Positions 35,726 through 45,194 are shown, counted from the first letter of the stretch. The stretch is 64,000 nucleotides of DNA from Clostridium pasteurianum BC1 (GCF_000389635.1 NC_021182.1:3224001-3288000); one strand, 5' to 3'. A program made the numbers and translations. The notes: a model not told the origin generated them from the letters alone.

Positions 35726-36299
35726 TATTATTATGTAATTGTATTTCTAATAAATCCTTCAACATAAAGTCAATTACATTTTTATCTTTAGTAATTCTAT
35801 AGTAAACTGTATATCCTTCATATATGGAAAAAGCTTTTCTAGCAATACTATCCAATTTATCCTCTGATACTTCCGAAACTTTCAAAGAATTTTTAAAAAC
35901 CTCAATTAATTCCTTAATTGAATATGCATACATATCAGATAAATCTTCTTCTATAAATGCTATTTCTAATCCTAATATGGCTATGGGACACCCAAAGAAC
36001 TTACCCAGTGATGTAGAATTCTTTATATCTAATACTAATTTATTTATAAATACATCCCAAGTATTATTTGATAATGGCTTAAGCCAATTCTGTACTATAA
36101 TTTTATAATAATATTTAGATACTTCTACTGCAAGATCTTTCTTACTTGAAAAATGAAAATAAAAGGATCCTTTTGATACTCCAGCTTCGGTCAATATATC
36201 ATTTATACCTGTGTTTGAATATCCTTTTTGCAAAAATAATTTAGCAGCTATTTCTATTAAATATTTTTTTGAATTTTCACCTTTGATACCCTTATTCAA
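35706..36299 (-). CDS. TetR-family repressor
   Basis: 197 residues from TTG behind GGGAGG; an ATG five codons earlier, in which the GGGAGG lies, is less likely. The helix-turn-helix is NDILTEAGVSKGSFYFHFSSK. The C-terminal ligand domain resembles the AcrR/LfrR group. The last six residues (ISMNLT) and the stop are encoded inside repeat copy E, so the original end was replaced. The gene has its own promoter with an operator-like palindrome and probably represses itself. Its target elsewhere is not obvious; the phosphoesterase lies upstream. Confidence 0.88.
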   Translation of the reverse strand: MNKGIKGENSKKYLIEIAAKLFLQKGYSNTGINDILTEAGVSKGSFYFHFSSKKDLAVEVSKYYYKIIVQNWLKPLSNNTWDVFINKLVLDIKNSTSLGKFFGCPIAILGLEIAFIEEDLSDMYAYSIKELIEVFKNSLKVSEVSEDKLDSIARKAFSIYEGYTVYYRITKDKNVIDFMLKDLLEIQLHNNISMNLT

Positions 36300-36347
36300 A
36301 AGTATTCCTCCCATAAAAATTAACGATTTATTATTAACTCTGCTTTA

Positions 36348-36376
36348 ATAATAAACCGTTCGGTATGTTTTGTCAA
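36348..36376 (-). promoter_or_regulatory. tetR promoter with embedded operator
   Basis: On the minus strand TTGACA (36376-36371) and TATTAT (36353-36348) are 17 nt apart. Between them lies TACCGAACGGTT, with the dyad ACCG-AA-CGGT typical of TetR-family operators. Occupancy would block RNA polymerase directly. Confidence 0.82.
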
Positions 36377-36402
36377 TATAATATATAAGAATATTTACAA
36401 AT

Positions 36403-36450
36403 AAAATATCAACAAGTCTTATTCAATAGAAAACATGTTGATATTTTTTA
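36403..36450. terminator. Bidirectional terminator
   Basis: AAAATATCAACA pairs with TGTTGATATTTT; T-runs flank on both strands. It lies 20 bp past the phosphoesterase stop at 36470 and upstream of the tetR promoter. Confidence 0.75.
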
Positions 36451-36469
36451 TAGTAACCATTAACATTTT

Positions 36470-37648
36470 TTATTTATTGAAATTTACCTTTATATTGACT
36501 AGTTCACCCTTTGTTCCAATTCTTATAGGTGGCCCCCAGGTTCCATAACCTGAAGAAACTATTAAATTAAAGTTGCCTTTGTTAAGATAGCCATAGGCAT
36601 CTTCAAATACAAGTTTTGTAATGAAATTATTGGGGAAAAATTGACCATTATGGGTATGTCCTGACAGTTGTAAATCTATCTTTTCTTCTTGAGCTTCTTC
36701 TAATTCTATAGGTCTATGATTTAATACTATAATTGGAAGTGATTTATCTATATTTTTCAATATTTCTTTTAAGGATTTTGTCTGATGTTTTGTCACAGAT
36801 ATACTTGCTGGATCATCTCTTCCTATCACATAAAGGCTGTCATCAATTTTCTCTGCTGTATCCTGTAATATTTTCACATTACTACATTTAAAATATGAAA
36901 AAGTTTCTGCTAAATTTGCTTCGATATATTCATGATTTCCAGTGATTGCATATACTCCATATTTAGATTTTATATTTTTTGAAGCATGTGCAAGATATTG
37001 TTTTGATTTACTATTAGTATTTTCATCTACCATATCACCACAAAAGAAAACTATATCAGCCTTTAAACTATTTATTGAACTAATCATTTTATCAATACCT
37101 TTTTGTTTTACACCTATGCCAACATGTACATCCGAAACCATAACAATATTAAGTGAGTCAATTTTACCAGCGTTTTTGTTTATATTAACATTATAATTAG
37201 TAACCGTAGGATGTATTGTCTTCCATACCCCAAAGGAAATAAGAATAAAAACTACTAGGAAAACTAAAACTCCATTATCATATATTTTACTTAAATAATT
37301 TATAGCTTCTCCTTTTAAACCTATTTTCCCAGAAATAAATTTTATAAGATCAGTAATTGGAAATAATATCATCAAATAAAAAAAGGCAGCAAGATAGATT
37401 GCTCCAACTAATTTAGATATTGAAGTCAATAAATTATTTGCTGACAAAAAACTTCTGAATATAATACCTAAAATATAAGAAAGTGACAAAATCCAAAATA
37501 GTATCCAATATACTATTATTTTAGATTTATCATTTTTATATGGAAATATATTCATGCCTTTTCCAGCAATATAATAACAAGCCATTATATATAGTGAAAG
37601 AAAAATTAGTATCAATGAAACTGTTACTATTGATTTTAATACTTTCAT
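36470..37648 (-). CDS. Membrane-anchored metallophosphoesterase (YkuE/YaeI-like)
   Basis: 392 residues. Four membrane helices fill about the first 150 residues. The calcineurin-like domain follows with all metal motifs: VSDVHVG, FCGDMVD, TGNHEY and SGHTHNGQ. Relatives such as YkuE act on lipid or cell-wall phosphates at the membrane. The catalytic domain probably faces outside, but this is inference. AAGAGGTG precedes the ATG. Confidence 0.88.
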   Translation of the reverse strand: MKVLKSIVTVSLILIFLSLYIMACYYIAGKGMNIFPYKNDKSKIIVYWILFWILSLSYILGIIFRSFLSANNLLTSISKLVGAIYLAAFFYLMILFPITDLIKFISGKIGLKGEAINYLSKIYDNGVLVFLVVFILISFGVWKTIHPTVTNYNVNINKNAGKIDSLNIVMVSDVHVGIGVKQKGIDKMISSINSLKADIVFFCGDMVDENTNSKSKQYLAHASKNIKSKYGVYAITGNHEYIEANLAETFSYFKCSNVKILQDTAEKIDDSLYVIGRDDPASISVTKHQTKSLKEILKNIDKSLPIIVLNHRPIELEEAQEEKIDLQLSGHTHNGQFFPNNFITKLVFEDAYGYLNKGNFNLIVSSGYGTWGPPIRIGTKGELVNIKVNFNK

Positions 37649-37806
37649 TTAAACACCTCTTAAAAATTCACTTATATTTATATCTATTATTGAAATAGCT
37701 TATATAGCATACATTATATCAACAAGTTTGTTAATTTTTTAAACATTTACTTTGTATTACTTTATAAATTAATCCTCAATGTACTAATAAGTAAAATTTT
37801 CAATAG

Positions 37807-37852
37807 AAAAAGTTACCCCAGACATTAAATCTTTATATCTGTGGTAACTTTC
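37807..37852. terminator. Terminator at the end of the MacB-type ABC operon
   Basis: AAAAGTTACC pairs with GGTAACTTT, extended by CAGA/TCTG. The same arm sequence occurs in the terminator at 40937, so the three ABC genes are bracketed by near-identical hairpins. Confidence 0.75.
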
Positions 37853-37859
37853 ATATATA

Positions 37860-38975
37860 CTAAATATTAATGCACTCATAATCCATAGCCTTAAGCTCCC
37901 TTAAAGGTGAAATCATACTTATTACGGACACAAATATTGGAACTAGGAGAGCAGTAATCATGCTACCTGTTCTTAAACTATAAATATATTGACCATTAGG
38001 TTCCCATACAGTTATATTCAGAATTTCCACTACTAAAATGGTAAATGCAATACCTAGTATATAGCCCAATATATTCACTGCTAAATTTTCCATTAATAAT
38101 TTTCTATAGAGAGCTATTTTTCTGTAACCAATAGCCGTTAAAATTGAAAATTCATTTTTCCTATTTAAAAATACTACATAGTTTAAATTTCCAATGGAAA
38201 TACAAAGTACTATTATAATTATAGTATCCAATATTATTCCCAGTGCATTCATGCTTTCTATTATTTGATTCACCTCTGTTACAGCTGATTTATAATCCAC
38301 TATATTTACATTTTTATCTCCCATGTCCATAATTTCATCGTTAATTCTTCTATCATTCATGGAAAACATCAAGCTGTATTTTAATGCATCTTCTCTTTTT
38401 ATACTTCCTGAATTAGATGTAAAAGCAATATTTACAGGACCATCTATTATTCCACTTACCCTATACTTTTTATTAAAATTTGCCCTTAGATCGGGATTTG
38501 TTCCAATATAATCTCCTATTTTAATTTTGTTTTGCTTTGCATATTTTAGAGATATGATTATTTCATTTTTATTATCCGCTGGATTTGTTCCCTGCTGAAG
38601 CTTCATATTAAAGATATTAAGAAGTTTAGGTATATCCTCTGAAAAAACGTTGTATCCTTCAACAGACATACTTCCAAAAGGACTGTGATATTCAAAATAT
38701 CCTACATCTCCTATAATTGGAATGATATCTTTCACGTCCTTACTAGTACTAATTTTATTTAATATTTTATCTGATATGCTATTTTTATTTGTGCTGTTTA
38801 CGATAGTTACTTTGTCAACTACATTGATACTTCCAAGCTGTATAGCGTATATGGTGCTATATAATAGTATAGAAAAGAAGTACACAAGGAACACACTGAG
38901 TACTATACATACAAATCCAGGTAACACTTTTCTTTTATTATTTTTTAGATAGGTTATTATGGAAAGAGGTTTCAT
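37860..38975 (-). CDS. ABC permease, FtsX/MacB type
   Basis: 371 residues. Topology is one N-terminal helix (about 15-39), a large extracytoplasmic domain (40-235), then three helices (about 248-270, 293-317, 332-356). Sequence such as FLNRKNEFSILTAIGYRK is the cytoplasmic loop typical of FtsX-like permeases. It starts within the stop of the ATPase gene (ATGA), so the two are translationally coupled. It is paralogous to the 379-residue permease at 39668; both begin MKPLSI. Confidence 0.87.
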   Translation of the reverse strand: MKPLSIITYLKNNKRKVLPGFVCIVLSVFLVYFFSILLYSTIYAIQLGSINVVDKVTIVNSTNKNSISDKILNKISTSKDVKDIIPIIGDVGYFEYHSPFGSMSVEGYNVFSEDIPKLLNIFNMKLQQGTNPADNKNEIIISLKYAKQNKIKIGDYIGTNPDLRANFNKKYRVSGIIDGPVNIAFTSNSGSIKREDALKYSLMFSMNDRRINDEIMDMGDKNVNIVDYKSAVTEVNQIIESMNALGIILDTIIIIVLCISIGNLNYVVFLNRKNEFSILTAIGYRKIALYRKLLMENLAVNILGYILGIAFTILVVEILNITVWEPNGQYIYSLRTGSMITALLVPIFVSVISMISPLRELKAMDYECINI

Positions 38976-39655
38976 AGTATCCCTCCTTTTTTGTTATCAA
39001 TAGATTCTATAGCTCCATCCATCATATTGATAATATAATCTGCATCTTTAAGTATAGATGAGTCATGGGTTACCACTATAATAAGTTTGTCTTTTTTATA
39101 GTTTTCAAGAAAATTCATAACCTCTATTGCACTTTTATGATCCAGAGCTGCTGTTGGTTCATCTGCAAAAATAACTTTAGGATCAGTTATAAGTGCCCTT
39201 GCAATAGCAACTCTTTGTCTCTGTCCCCCTGAAAGCTGATATGGCTTTTTATTGATAAGATGCTCCAGTCCAAGCTCTTTTAATATAGATATTGCTTTAT
39301 TTTTTGCTTCACTGCTATCATTATTTATAGGAACCAGTACATTCTCAAGTACTGTCATATAATCAATTAAGAAATGTCTTTGAAATATAAAACCAAACTC
39401 TTTTTTTCTTATATCTGCACTTTTGGCTGTTGAAATTTTACTATAGTCCTTTTCCTCATAATAGACCTCCCCTGAAGTAGGTATTTTAAAACCAGCCAAT
39501 GCATAGAGAAGAGAACTTTTTCCTCCACCAGAAGGCCCCATAATTCCAATAAGTCTATTGCCATCAATAGAAAGATTTATATCCTTCAGTGCATAGGTCT
39601 GCATTTCTTTTCCTATATCATAAACTAAATTTACATTTTCCATCTTAAATATCAT
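38972..39655 (-). CDS. ABC ATPase, MacB/LolD type
   Basis: 227 residues. Walker A is GPSGGGKSSL, signature LSGGQRQRVAIARAL, Walker B VIFADEPTAALD, H-loop VVTHD. This class drives FtsX-like permeases in mechanotransmission exporters that act on peptides, antibiotics or lipoproteins. TAGGGGG precedes the ATG. It sits between two permeases, giving a permease-ATPase-permease operon. Confidence 0.92.
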   Translation of the reverse strand: MIFKMENVNLVYDIGKEMQTYALKDINLSIDGNRLIGIMGPSGGGKSSLLYALAGFKIPTSGEVYYEEKDYSKISTAKSADIRKKEFGFIFQRHFLIDYMTVLENVLVPINNDSSEAKNKAISILKELGLEHLINKKPYQLSGGQRQRVAIARALITDPKVIFADEPTAALDHKSAIEVMNFLENYKKDKLIIVVTHDSSILKDADYIINMMDGAIESIDNKKGGIL

Positions 39656-39667
39656 AGCTGTTACCCC

Positions 39668-40807
39668 CTAATTATTTTCAATCATTTTGATTGGATCAAG
39701 TTTATTTATCATTATATTTATAGGTATTATTGTAAATAGTATGGTAAACAGAGGAACATATAAGGATACAATGAAAGCTTTTGAATAAAGTACTACTCCC
39801 ACAGCACCTGCGGCTTCGAAAATATTCATCTTATTCATATAACTTAATGCAATACCCAAGAGTATACCAATTATATAGGATATGCTATTTACTATAACCA
39901 CCTCAAGTATTGCCCTTTTTAATATATAACTCTTGTCATATCCAATGGCATTTAGTATTCCCAATTCTTCTTTTCTATTAAAAAACTGCACATATTTTGA
40001 GCTTCCCACAGTTATTACCATTAAGACTATGGCAAGTATACTTACAATATCAAGTATTCTCAATGCTCCCATTTGATCTGTAAATTGCTTAGAAACACTA
40101 TTAATAGTCTCACTTTGTACCTCATCTCTAGGCAAAGATTCTATAATTTTATTGACTTCACTTGCTTTACCCATCTTAGGAAAAATCATTATTCCATTTC
40201 TCATTATATCTTCTCCACTATCCTTTGTTGGAAAGGTTTCATTATTAGCTGAAACAATAGACATCATTGTTTCTCCTTTTAAGATGCCAACCACCTTATA
40301 TTTGCCATTGAGTTCCTCAAATTTGTTTACTTCATTTCCCACGCTGTCTCCAATTTTAATTTTCTTATTTTGTGCCACAGGATAATTAACTGCAATTTCA
40401 TGTTTATTTTCTGATGGTAATCTTCCACTGGTAACAGTAGTATTCTGCTTTGATAAAAAATAATTTATATCTTTGTTTCTTAAGGCAAATACATCAGCCT
40501 GGTTAAGACTTCCTGGTGTACTGTATCTCAATCCATATTTCATAAATGGAATTAGTTTATCCACATTAATGTCATCATTAAGTTTATTTATAATATCTTC
40601 AGGTATAGGATTGCCCTTATTATATCCTTTCACTGTAGAATAGTATTTATATTGAATCACACCAAGTTTATAGGAAGAATCATACATGGATTTTACAAAA
40701 GTATTTAACACATACAAAAAACTTACTGCAATGAATACGGAAAGAATTGAACTTATAAATTTTTTCTTATTATTTCTATAATAATTGCATATGGACAGTG
40801 GCTTCAT
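39668..40807 (-). CDS. ABC permease, FtsX/MacB type
   Basis: 379 residues with the same layout as its neighbour at 37860: one N-terminal helix, a large outer domain and three C-terminal helices. The loop FFNRKEELGILNAIGYDKSYI is the FtsX signature loop. First gene of the three-gene operon, preceded by GGAGAG. It likely forms a heterodimer with the second permease. Confidence 0.87.
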   Translation of the reverse strand: MKPLSICNYYRNNKKKFISSILSVFIAVSFLYVLNTFVKSMYDSSYKLGVIQYKYYSTVKGYNKGNPIPEDIINKLNDDINVDKLIPFMKYGLRYSTPGSLNQADVFALRNKDINYFLSKQNTTVTSGRLPSENKHEIAVNYPVAQNKKIKIGDSVGNEVNKFEELNGKYKVVGILKGETMMSIVSANNETFPTKDSGEDIMRNGIMIFPKMGKASEVNKIIESLPRDEVQSETINSVSKQFTDQMGALRILDIVSILAIVLMVITVGSSKYVQFFNRKEELGILNAIGYDKSYILKRAILEVVIVNSISYIIGILLGIALSYMNKMNIFEAAGAVGVVLYSKAFIVSLYVPLFTILFTIIPINIMINKLDPIKMIENN

Positions 40808-40936
40808 ATTTTATCTCTCCTTTTCTTTTAACTGCTTATTTAGGTAATCTTCTATTCATGTCATCTTTGCCTTGCTATTTATTTTAAGATTCCTAAATTA
40901 GCTTATATTACAATAATAACTAAATTTCCAATCATA

Positions 40937-40982
40937 AAAAAGTTACCACAGTAATAAAAAATATGACTGTGGTAACTTTTAA
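40937..40982. terminator. Hairpin upstream of the MacB-type operon
   Basis: AAAAGTTACCACAGT pairs perfectly with ACTGTGGTAACTTTT, with A and T runs at both sides. Lies between the response-regulator pseudogene (stop at 41058) and the ABC operon start at 40807, so it ends the regulator transcript. Confidence 0.8.
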
Positions 40983-41057
40983 AAATAATCAATGAATCTT
41001 CAAAGTAAGCTATACCTGTTCTGAGTATTCCTTAAAATATATATTGCAATAATTAGC

Positions 41058-41714
41058 TTACATCTTCAATATTCTTTTTATTTCAAGAGCTGCTGACATT
41101 CTATCTGAAGTGCCAATTTTACTATAAATATTACTTATATAATTCTTTACAGTACCTTCTGATATAAAGAGTGAAGATGCTATCTGCTTATTATTAAAGC
41201 TCATTGCAAGCATTCTTGCTATTTCCACCTCTCTTTGTGAAAAGTCATTGTTAATATTTTCTTTAGTTTTTATTACAGAGTTAACAGTATTATTTGAAAG
41301 CTTTTCAGCTAATTTTCTTGCTACACTTGCCGGCAGCATAATTGAACCCTTATATGCTTCATTAATAGCTTTAATGAGCTCGTCCCCTTCTATATCTTTA
41401 AGTATGTACCCAGCCGCTCCATAATTTAATGCTTCAACAATATAATCTATATCATTAAAAGTAGTCAAAACCAATACAATAATTTCAGGATATAAGCTTT
41501 TTAAAATTTTAGTACATTTCACTCCATCCATTTTAGGCATTCTTATATCCATTAACACTAAGTCAGGTAATTTTTCTCTGCAAAGCTTTATAACTTCCTC
41601 CCCATTTTCTGCTGTTCCCACTACATTTAAATTTTCTTCCAGCTAAAGAATAGTTTTTAATCCATCTCTCATGAGGGTTTGGTCATCTGCTATTATTATA
41701 TTTATATTACTCAT
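41058..41714 (-). pseudogene. NarL/LuxR response regulator with in-frame amber codon
   Basis: The ATG at 41714-41712, behind GAGGTG, starts the frame MSNINIIIADDQTLMRDGLKTIL, which then meets TAG at codon 24 (41645-41643). The frame continues without shift through the phosphate-acceptor Asp in VLMDIRMPKMDG, the Thr/Lys switch residues (LTTF, LKD) and a C-terminal LuxR helix-turn-helix (NNKQIASSLFISEGTVKNYI). A restart at GTG (codon 32) would lack the acidic pair Asp10-Asp11. The gene is therefore probably dead or conditional. Its kinase partner lies 29 bp upstream and is intact. Confidence 0.8.
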
Positions 41715-41743
41715 TGTTCACCTCTTAAATAGTATTTGTAAGT

Positions 41744-42946
41744 TTAATTTTTAACATTACATGGCAAAGAAATATACAATCCAAAGCCTTCCCCTATTTT
41801 AGAAGACATATCTATATTTCCCCCAAGTTCAAGCACTCTTTCTCTCATAGCCCTAAGACCAAAGCCAGGAGTAAATAAATCCACACCCAATCCATTATCC
41901 TCCAGTGAAAAAAATATTTTTTCATCTTTGGAATACAATTTAAACAAAAAAGCACTACTTTTACCATGCTTTATCCCATTAGTAAGTCCCTCTAGAAGTA
42001 TTGATATAATAACTTTTTTATGAGCCTTCTCAAATACTATTTTATCATCTATTTGAGCTTTAATTATAACCTCTGAATGCTTTTCTGCATCAGCTATAAT
42101 AGATCTCAGTTGGGAGTAAAAATCAAGTATATCTTCCCCATTTTCAAGTATACGTACAGAGCTTCTTATATCATTAAGTCCCTTTCTAACTTGCTGCTGG
42201 GCTAAACTTAGCTTATCCATTGCCAGATTTAAATCTTTTTTTACAAGTCTTTTTGAGGCTTCCATTTCAACTAAAACCGTAGTTAAAGTATGTCCAACAG
42301 TATCATGTATTTCTCTGGCAATTCTATTTCTTTCTTTTAGTGCAGTTATAGTTTCCACTCTTTCATAGGCAATTTTAAGCTCATTGTACATAGAATCCTT
42401 TTCAAGTTTTTTAATTGTAATATCCTTTAATGATTCTTCTATAAATTTTGTCTGCCTTAAGCGATAGTTTATTAAGAAAAATATTATGTACACCACAATA
42501 AAAATTGGAAGCATCAGTAATACAGCTACAACAGCCCTTCCAGTATCTTGATTCATTTTACTTAAAATTGAAATACAACATATTGCATACATAGTAAAAA
42601 ACGCAATAATACCAAATAAAAATCTTTGATTTATAACTATATCTTCTAATATAAAAATATATAAAACTGTAGATATTAATGTTATATCAAATTTATTGAT
42701 TAAAAATATTAAAAGAACCTGTAAAAAATATATAGATATAATGAAAATATCATAGTTTTTAATTTTGATCCATTTATTGTAAAATTTATATAAAAAGAAG
42801 GTGTTAATTGAATAAAGAGATAAAAATAGAAAATATAAAAACATTAGCCCAATCCACTCTTTGTTGTATACACAATTTATCAACATAATTAGCGTAAATG
42901 CACAATAATTTATAATTATTATAAATTCCTTAGTTCTGATTTTCAT
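41744..42946 (-). CDS. Sensor histidine kinase, LiaS/DesK type
   Basis: 400 residues. Six membrane helices span about 8-170. A HisKA_3 dimerisation domain follows with RNRIAREIHDTVGHTLTT (phosphorylated His), then an ATPase domain with GLTNGIKHGKS (N box) and GLRAMRERV and GEGFGL (G boxes). GGAGGG precedes the ATG. It should phosphorylate the regulator encoded next, which carries an amber codon. Confidence 0.9.
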   Translation of the reverse strand: MKIRTKEFIIIINYCAFTLIMLINCVYNKEWIGLMFLYFLFLSLYSINTFFLYKFYNKWIKIKNYDIFIISIYFLQVLLIFLINKFDITLISTVLYIFILEDIVINQRFLFGIIAFFTMYAICCISILSKMNQDTGRAVVAVLLMLPIFIVVYIIFFLINYRLRQTKFIEESLKDITIKKLEKDSMYNELKIAYERVETITALKERNRIAREIHDTVGHTLTTVLVEMEASKRLVKKDLNLAMDKLSLAQQQVRKGLNDIRSSVRILENGEDILDFYSQLRSIIADAEKHSEVIIKAQIDDKIVFEKAHKKVIISILLEGLTNGIKHGKSSAFLFKLYSKDEKIFFSLEDNGLGVDLFTPGFGLRAMRERVLELGGNIDMSSKIGEGFGLYISLPCNVKN

Positions 42947-43003
42947 TATAAACCCTCCAAAACTACTACAAATAAATCTATAAATATTATACCAAAATAA
43001 AAT

Positions 43004-43042
43004 GGCGATGTTTTAAAATACTACTCATTTTAAAACATCGCC
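43004..43042 (-). terminator. Strong terminator of the HesB-like gene
   Basis: A 16-bp perfect stem, GGCGATGTTTTAAAAT with ATTTTAAAACATCGCC, is followed on the minus strand by ATTTTATTTT. Copy F of the structured repeat lies between this and the gene stop, so the repeat is part of its 3' transcript. Confidence 0.8.
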
Positions 43043-43065
43043 TAAATAATTATTAACTTTACATA

Positions 43066-43200
43066 AACAGAGTTCTTAGCATCAGGTGGAGTTTTTGTTT
43101 ATGACCTCTGATGCTAAGAAATCGTTATCCAGGGACGTAGCCACTCTTTACTCCCACTTTGAAGAAGCTGGGAGTATAGAGTGAGTAGCCATCGGACAAA
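43066..43200 (+). repeat. Structured dispersed repeat, type 1 (copy F)
   Basis: The 5' hairpin is the best paired of the set: TTCTTAGCATCAG with CTGATGCTAAGAA. The long hairpin has TTATCC opposite GGACAA (one mismatch), AGGGACGTAG opposite GTAGCCATC, and CACTCT...ACTCCCA with TGGGAGTATAGAGTG. It ends 9 bp from the stop of the minus-strand gene at 43209. Confidence 0.85.
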
Positions 43201-43208
43201 TACAAAAA

Positions 43209-43532
43209 TTAGCAGCCAGGACAAACTGTGCAGGGACTTTCAGGAACCTTAACAGCCTTTAATTCAAGACCTTGTCCTTTATTTTCATTATTAGATAGGA
43301 TTGTAAATCCTTCAAATTCCTCTAATGCTTCTTTATCAATGATGAAAGTAATATCCTTAACTTGTTCTGAAACATCATTATCACCTTTTACTCCATAGTC
43401 AAGATTAAAAGTTACTTCTTTACAGTTTCTTCCTAAATAAGTTATTCTTAAATTAAAATCTTGCATATTAGTATTTACTAAAAAACTCTTGAATTCTTCA
43501 TAAGCTTCATCGCTAACTTGCATAAAACTCAT
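43209..43532 (-). CDS. HesB-like (selenoprotein-family) Fe-S-type protein, Cys form
   Basis: 107 residues from ATG behind TTGGAGGTG. The fold resembles HesB/IscA proteins: MQVSDEAYEEFKSFL at the start and DITFIIDKEALEEFEGFTI in the middle. It ends with CTVCPGC, three Cys that match the C-terminal metal-binding site of HesB-like proteins, in whose relatives a Cys may be selenocysteine. The role may be redox or Fe-S carrier, unproven. It is a single gene. Confidence 0.72.
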   Translation of the reverse strand: MSFMQVSDEAYEEFKSFLVNTNMQDFNLRITYLGRNCKEVTFNLDYGVKGDNDVSEQVKDITFIIDKEALEEFEGFTILSNNENKGQGLELKAVKVPESPCTVCPGC

Positions 43533-43807
43533 ATCATGCACCTCCAAATAAATAGAATTTAAACCAGCAAATGTAACATATTCAAAATATTATAATCAAA
43601 CAATATTTTGTTTATCTATCTGGTAATTATAATAGCATATCTTTGACTATTTATCAATTGTATTTTGATATTTTTCTAATTTTATATTAAGCAGCATTTT
43701 ACTTTTTAGCTGTAACTTAAAAAAATTAATATGTATATGTTAACAGATTAACGCTTTATTTCATATAATAAGTTATATATTAGAATTTTTTATTAGGGGG
43801 TATTCCT

Positions 43808-44491
43808 TTGGAAAATTTAAATTCTGAAAAATCTTCGACAACCTACAGTAACGAAACTTATTCAGATTATAGCATAGAAAAAAGCTACAGAGAATCTCAA
43901 ACTAATTCGTACATCAGATTTTTTAACGCTTCACCCAATTCCCCAGCTTTAGATATTTATGTAAACAACACTTTACTTGTGCAAAATTTACCCTACAAAG
44001 AATTTTCACTTTATTTTCCTGCTTCCACAGGAAACTATAACATTAAAATTTTTCCTACTGGACAGAATATAAATCCTTATGTGGATGCTGACCTTTATGT
44101 AGCACCAAATACTATTTCTAATTTAGCCATTATTGGAAATGCTCCAAACTTAAGTTTGTACACTATTCCAGAGCCTGTAACTGCACAAAATTTTGGAAGA
44201 CCTTGTGTTAGATTCGTCCATCTTTCACCAGATGCCCCTGCCGTTGATTTAAATTTATCCATTGGTACAAAAGTTTTTAGCAATATTACTTATAAAAAAA
44301 TTACTGATTATGCTTGCCTTCCCTCTGGAACATATACTTTCACAATAAATGCCACTGGATCAAATGATACAATATTAACTATTCCAAATGTTCAGCTTTT
44401 ACCAAATACTTATTATACTATTTATGTCTTAGGCTCCGCAGAAGCCTCTGTCCCTTTAAGTGCTGTGGTTACAGCAGAGCAACGACAATAA
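43808..44491 (+). CDS. DUF4397 domain protein, no signal peptide
   Basis: 227 residues. The start is TTG with TTAGGGGG 7 nt upstream. The N-terminal 35 residues are Ser/Tyr/Glu/Asn-rich. Two DUF4397 beta-sandwich repeats follow, each beginning with a related phrase: IRFFNASPNSPALDIYVN and VRFVHLSPDAPAVDLNL. DUF4397 proteins are usually surface exposed. No signal or membrane segment is present here. A spore-surface role would fit but is inference. Confidence 0.8.
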   Translation: MENLNSEKSSTTYSNETYSDYSIEKSYRESQTNSYIRFFNASPNSPALDIYVNNTLLVQNLPYKEFSLYFPASTGNYNIKIFPTGQNINPYVDADLYVAPNTISNLAIIGNAPNLSLYTIPEPVTAQNFGRPCVRFVHLSPDAPAVDLNLSIGTKVFSNITYKKITDYACLPSGTYTFTINATGSNDTILTIPNVQLLPNTYYTIYVLGSAEASVPLSAVVTAEQRQ

Positions 44492-44520
44492 AGAGGAGAT
44501 TTTTAATCATCCTCTTTTTT
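44490..44520. terminator. Terminator after the DUF4397 gene
   Basis: AAAGAGGA pairs with TCCTCTTT, starting at the stop codon, and is followed by TTTT. It is shared with the convergent gene ending at 44526. Confidence 0.75.
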
Positions 44521-44525
44521 AAAAT

Positions 44526-45092
44526 TTACAATGAACTATACCATTCTCCAAACTTTTTCAGACAGCTGTCCTCTTTTGTCTTATCATATATTATGAAATC
44601 CTCTTCATCAAACTCCGCTAAAGTTTTATCAAAATCTTCCGGTTTAAATATATACCATAGTTCAGACCATTTATCTTCATTGTCTTGTCCTCTTATACTT
44701 TCTGAAAGTGTTCCCTGAGATTTACTCTCAAAAAATTTTATATCCACTCCATCATAATACGCTAAACAGGATCTAAATTCGCAGTATCTGTTATCAATAC
44801 CCTCCATTAGTTTCAATACACCTTTTATTCCTATAGTATCTAGCATTGGATTAACATATGCCCTAGGAAAGCCATTTAGTTCCTCAATAAAGAATCCTGC
44901 ATCTAAGGCTATACATGGTTTATTCACTATTTTATATCCTTGTATAACTTTTTGCTTGGCTATTTCTTTTATGTCGTCACTTCTCGGCTCTATAAGTTCA
45001 GCATCATAAGATAAAACTTTTATGTTTTTTAGCTCTTTTTCTGCTGAAGCAATTTTACCTTTATTTGTTGTTACAAAGATAATTTCCTTCAT
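44526..45092 (-). CDS. Non-canonical purine NTP pyrophosphatase-like (Ham1/RdgB fold)
   Basis: 188 residues from the ATG behind GGTGG; a GTG four codons earlier is also possible. Landmarks are FVTTNKGKIASAEKEL (substrate loop) and ALDAGFFIEELNGFPRAYV (metal and base pocket; classical enzymes have ADDSGL). The GTL and SELW regions fit, but the usual SHR motif near the C-terminus is not seen, so it is a divergent relative. It would hydrolyse ITP/XTP-like nucleotides. Confidence 0.75.
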   Translation of the reverse strand: MKEIIFVTTNKGKIASAEKELKNIKVLSYDAELIEPRSDDIKEIAKQKVIQGYKIVNKPCIALDAGFFIEELNGFPRAYVNPMLDTIGIKGVLKLMEGIDNRYCEFRSCLAYYDGVDIKFFESKSQGTLSESIRGQDNEDKWSELWYIFKPEDFDKTLAEFDEEDFIIYDKTKEDSCLKKFGEWYSSL

Positions 45093-45194
45093 TTCATCCA
45101 CCACCCTTTTTAAATAAAATATTAGTGTATAAGTATATTTTATATTAATTTTATAAATAATTCAAAAACTAAGAATAAAATTATAGAAAATGTA

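Noticed and set aside
41643-41645. TAG as a pyrrolysine codon
   Set aside because: No pyrrolysine genes are seen in the window and all neighbouring genes are normal; a mutation or sequence error is simpler.
43760-43807. Sigma-E/G type promoter before the DUF4397 gene
   Set aside because: CATATAATA resembles a sporulation -10 box, but no matching -35 element at correct spacing could be shown.
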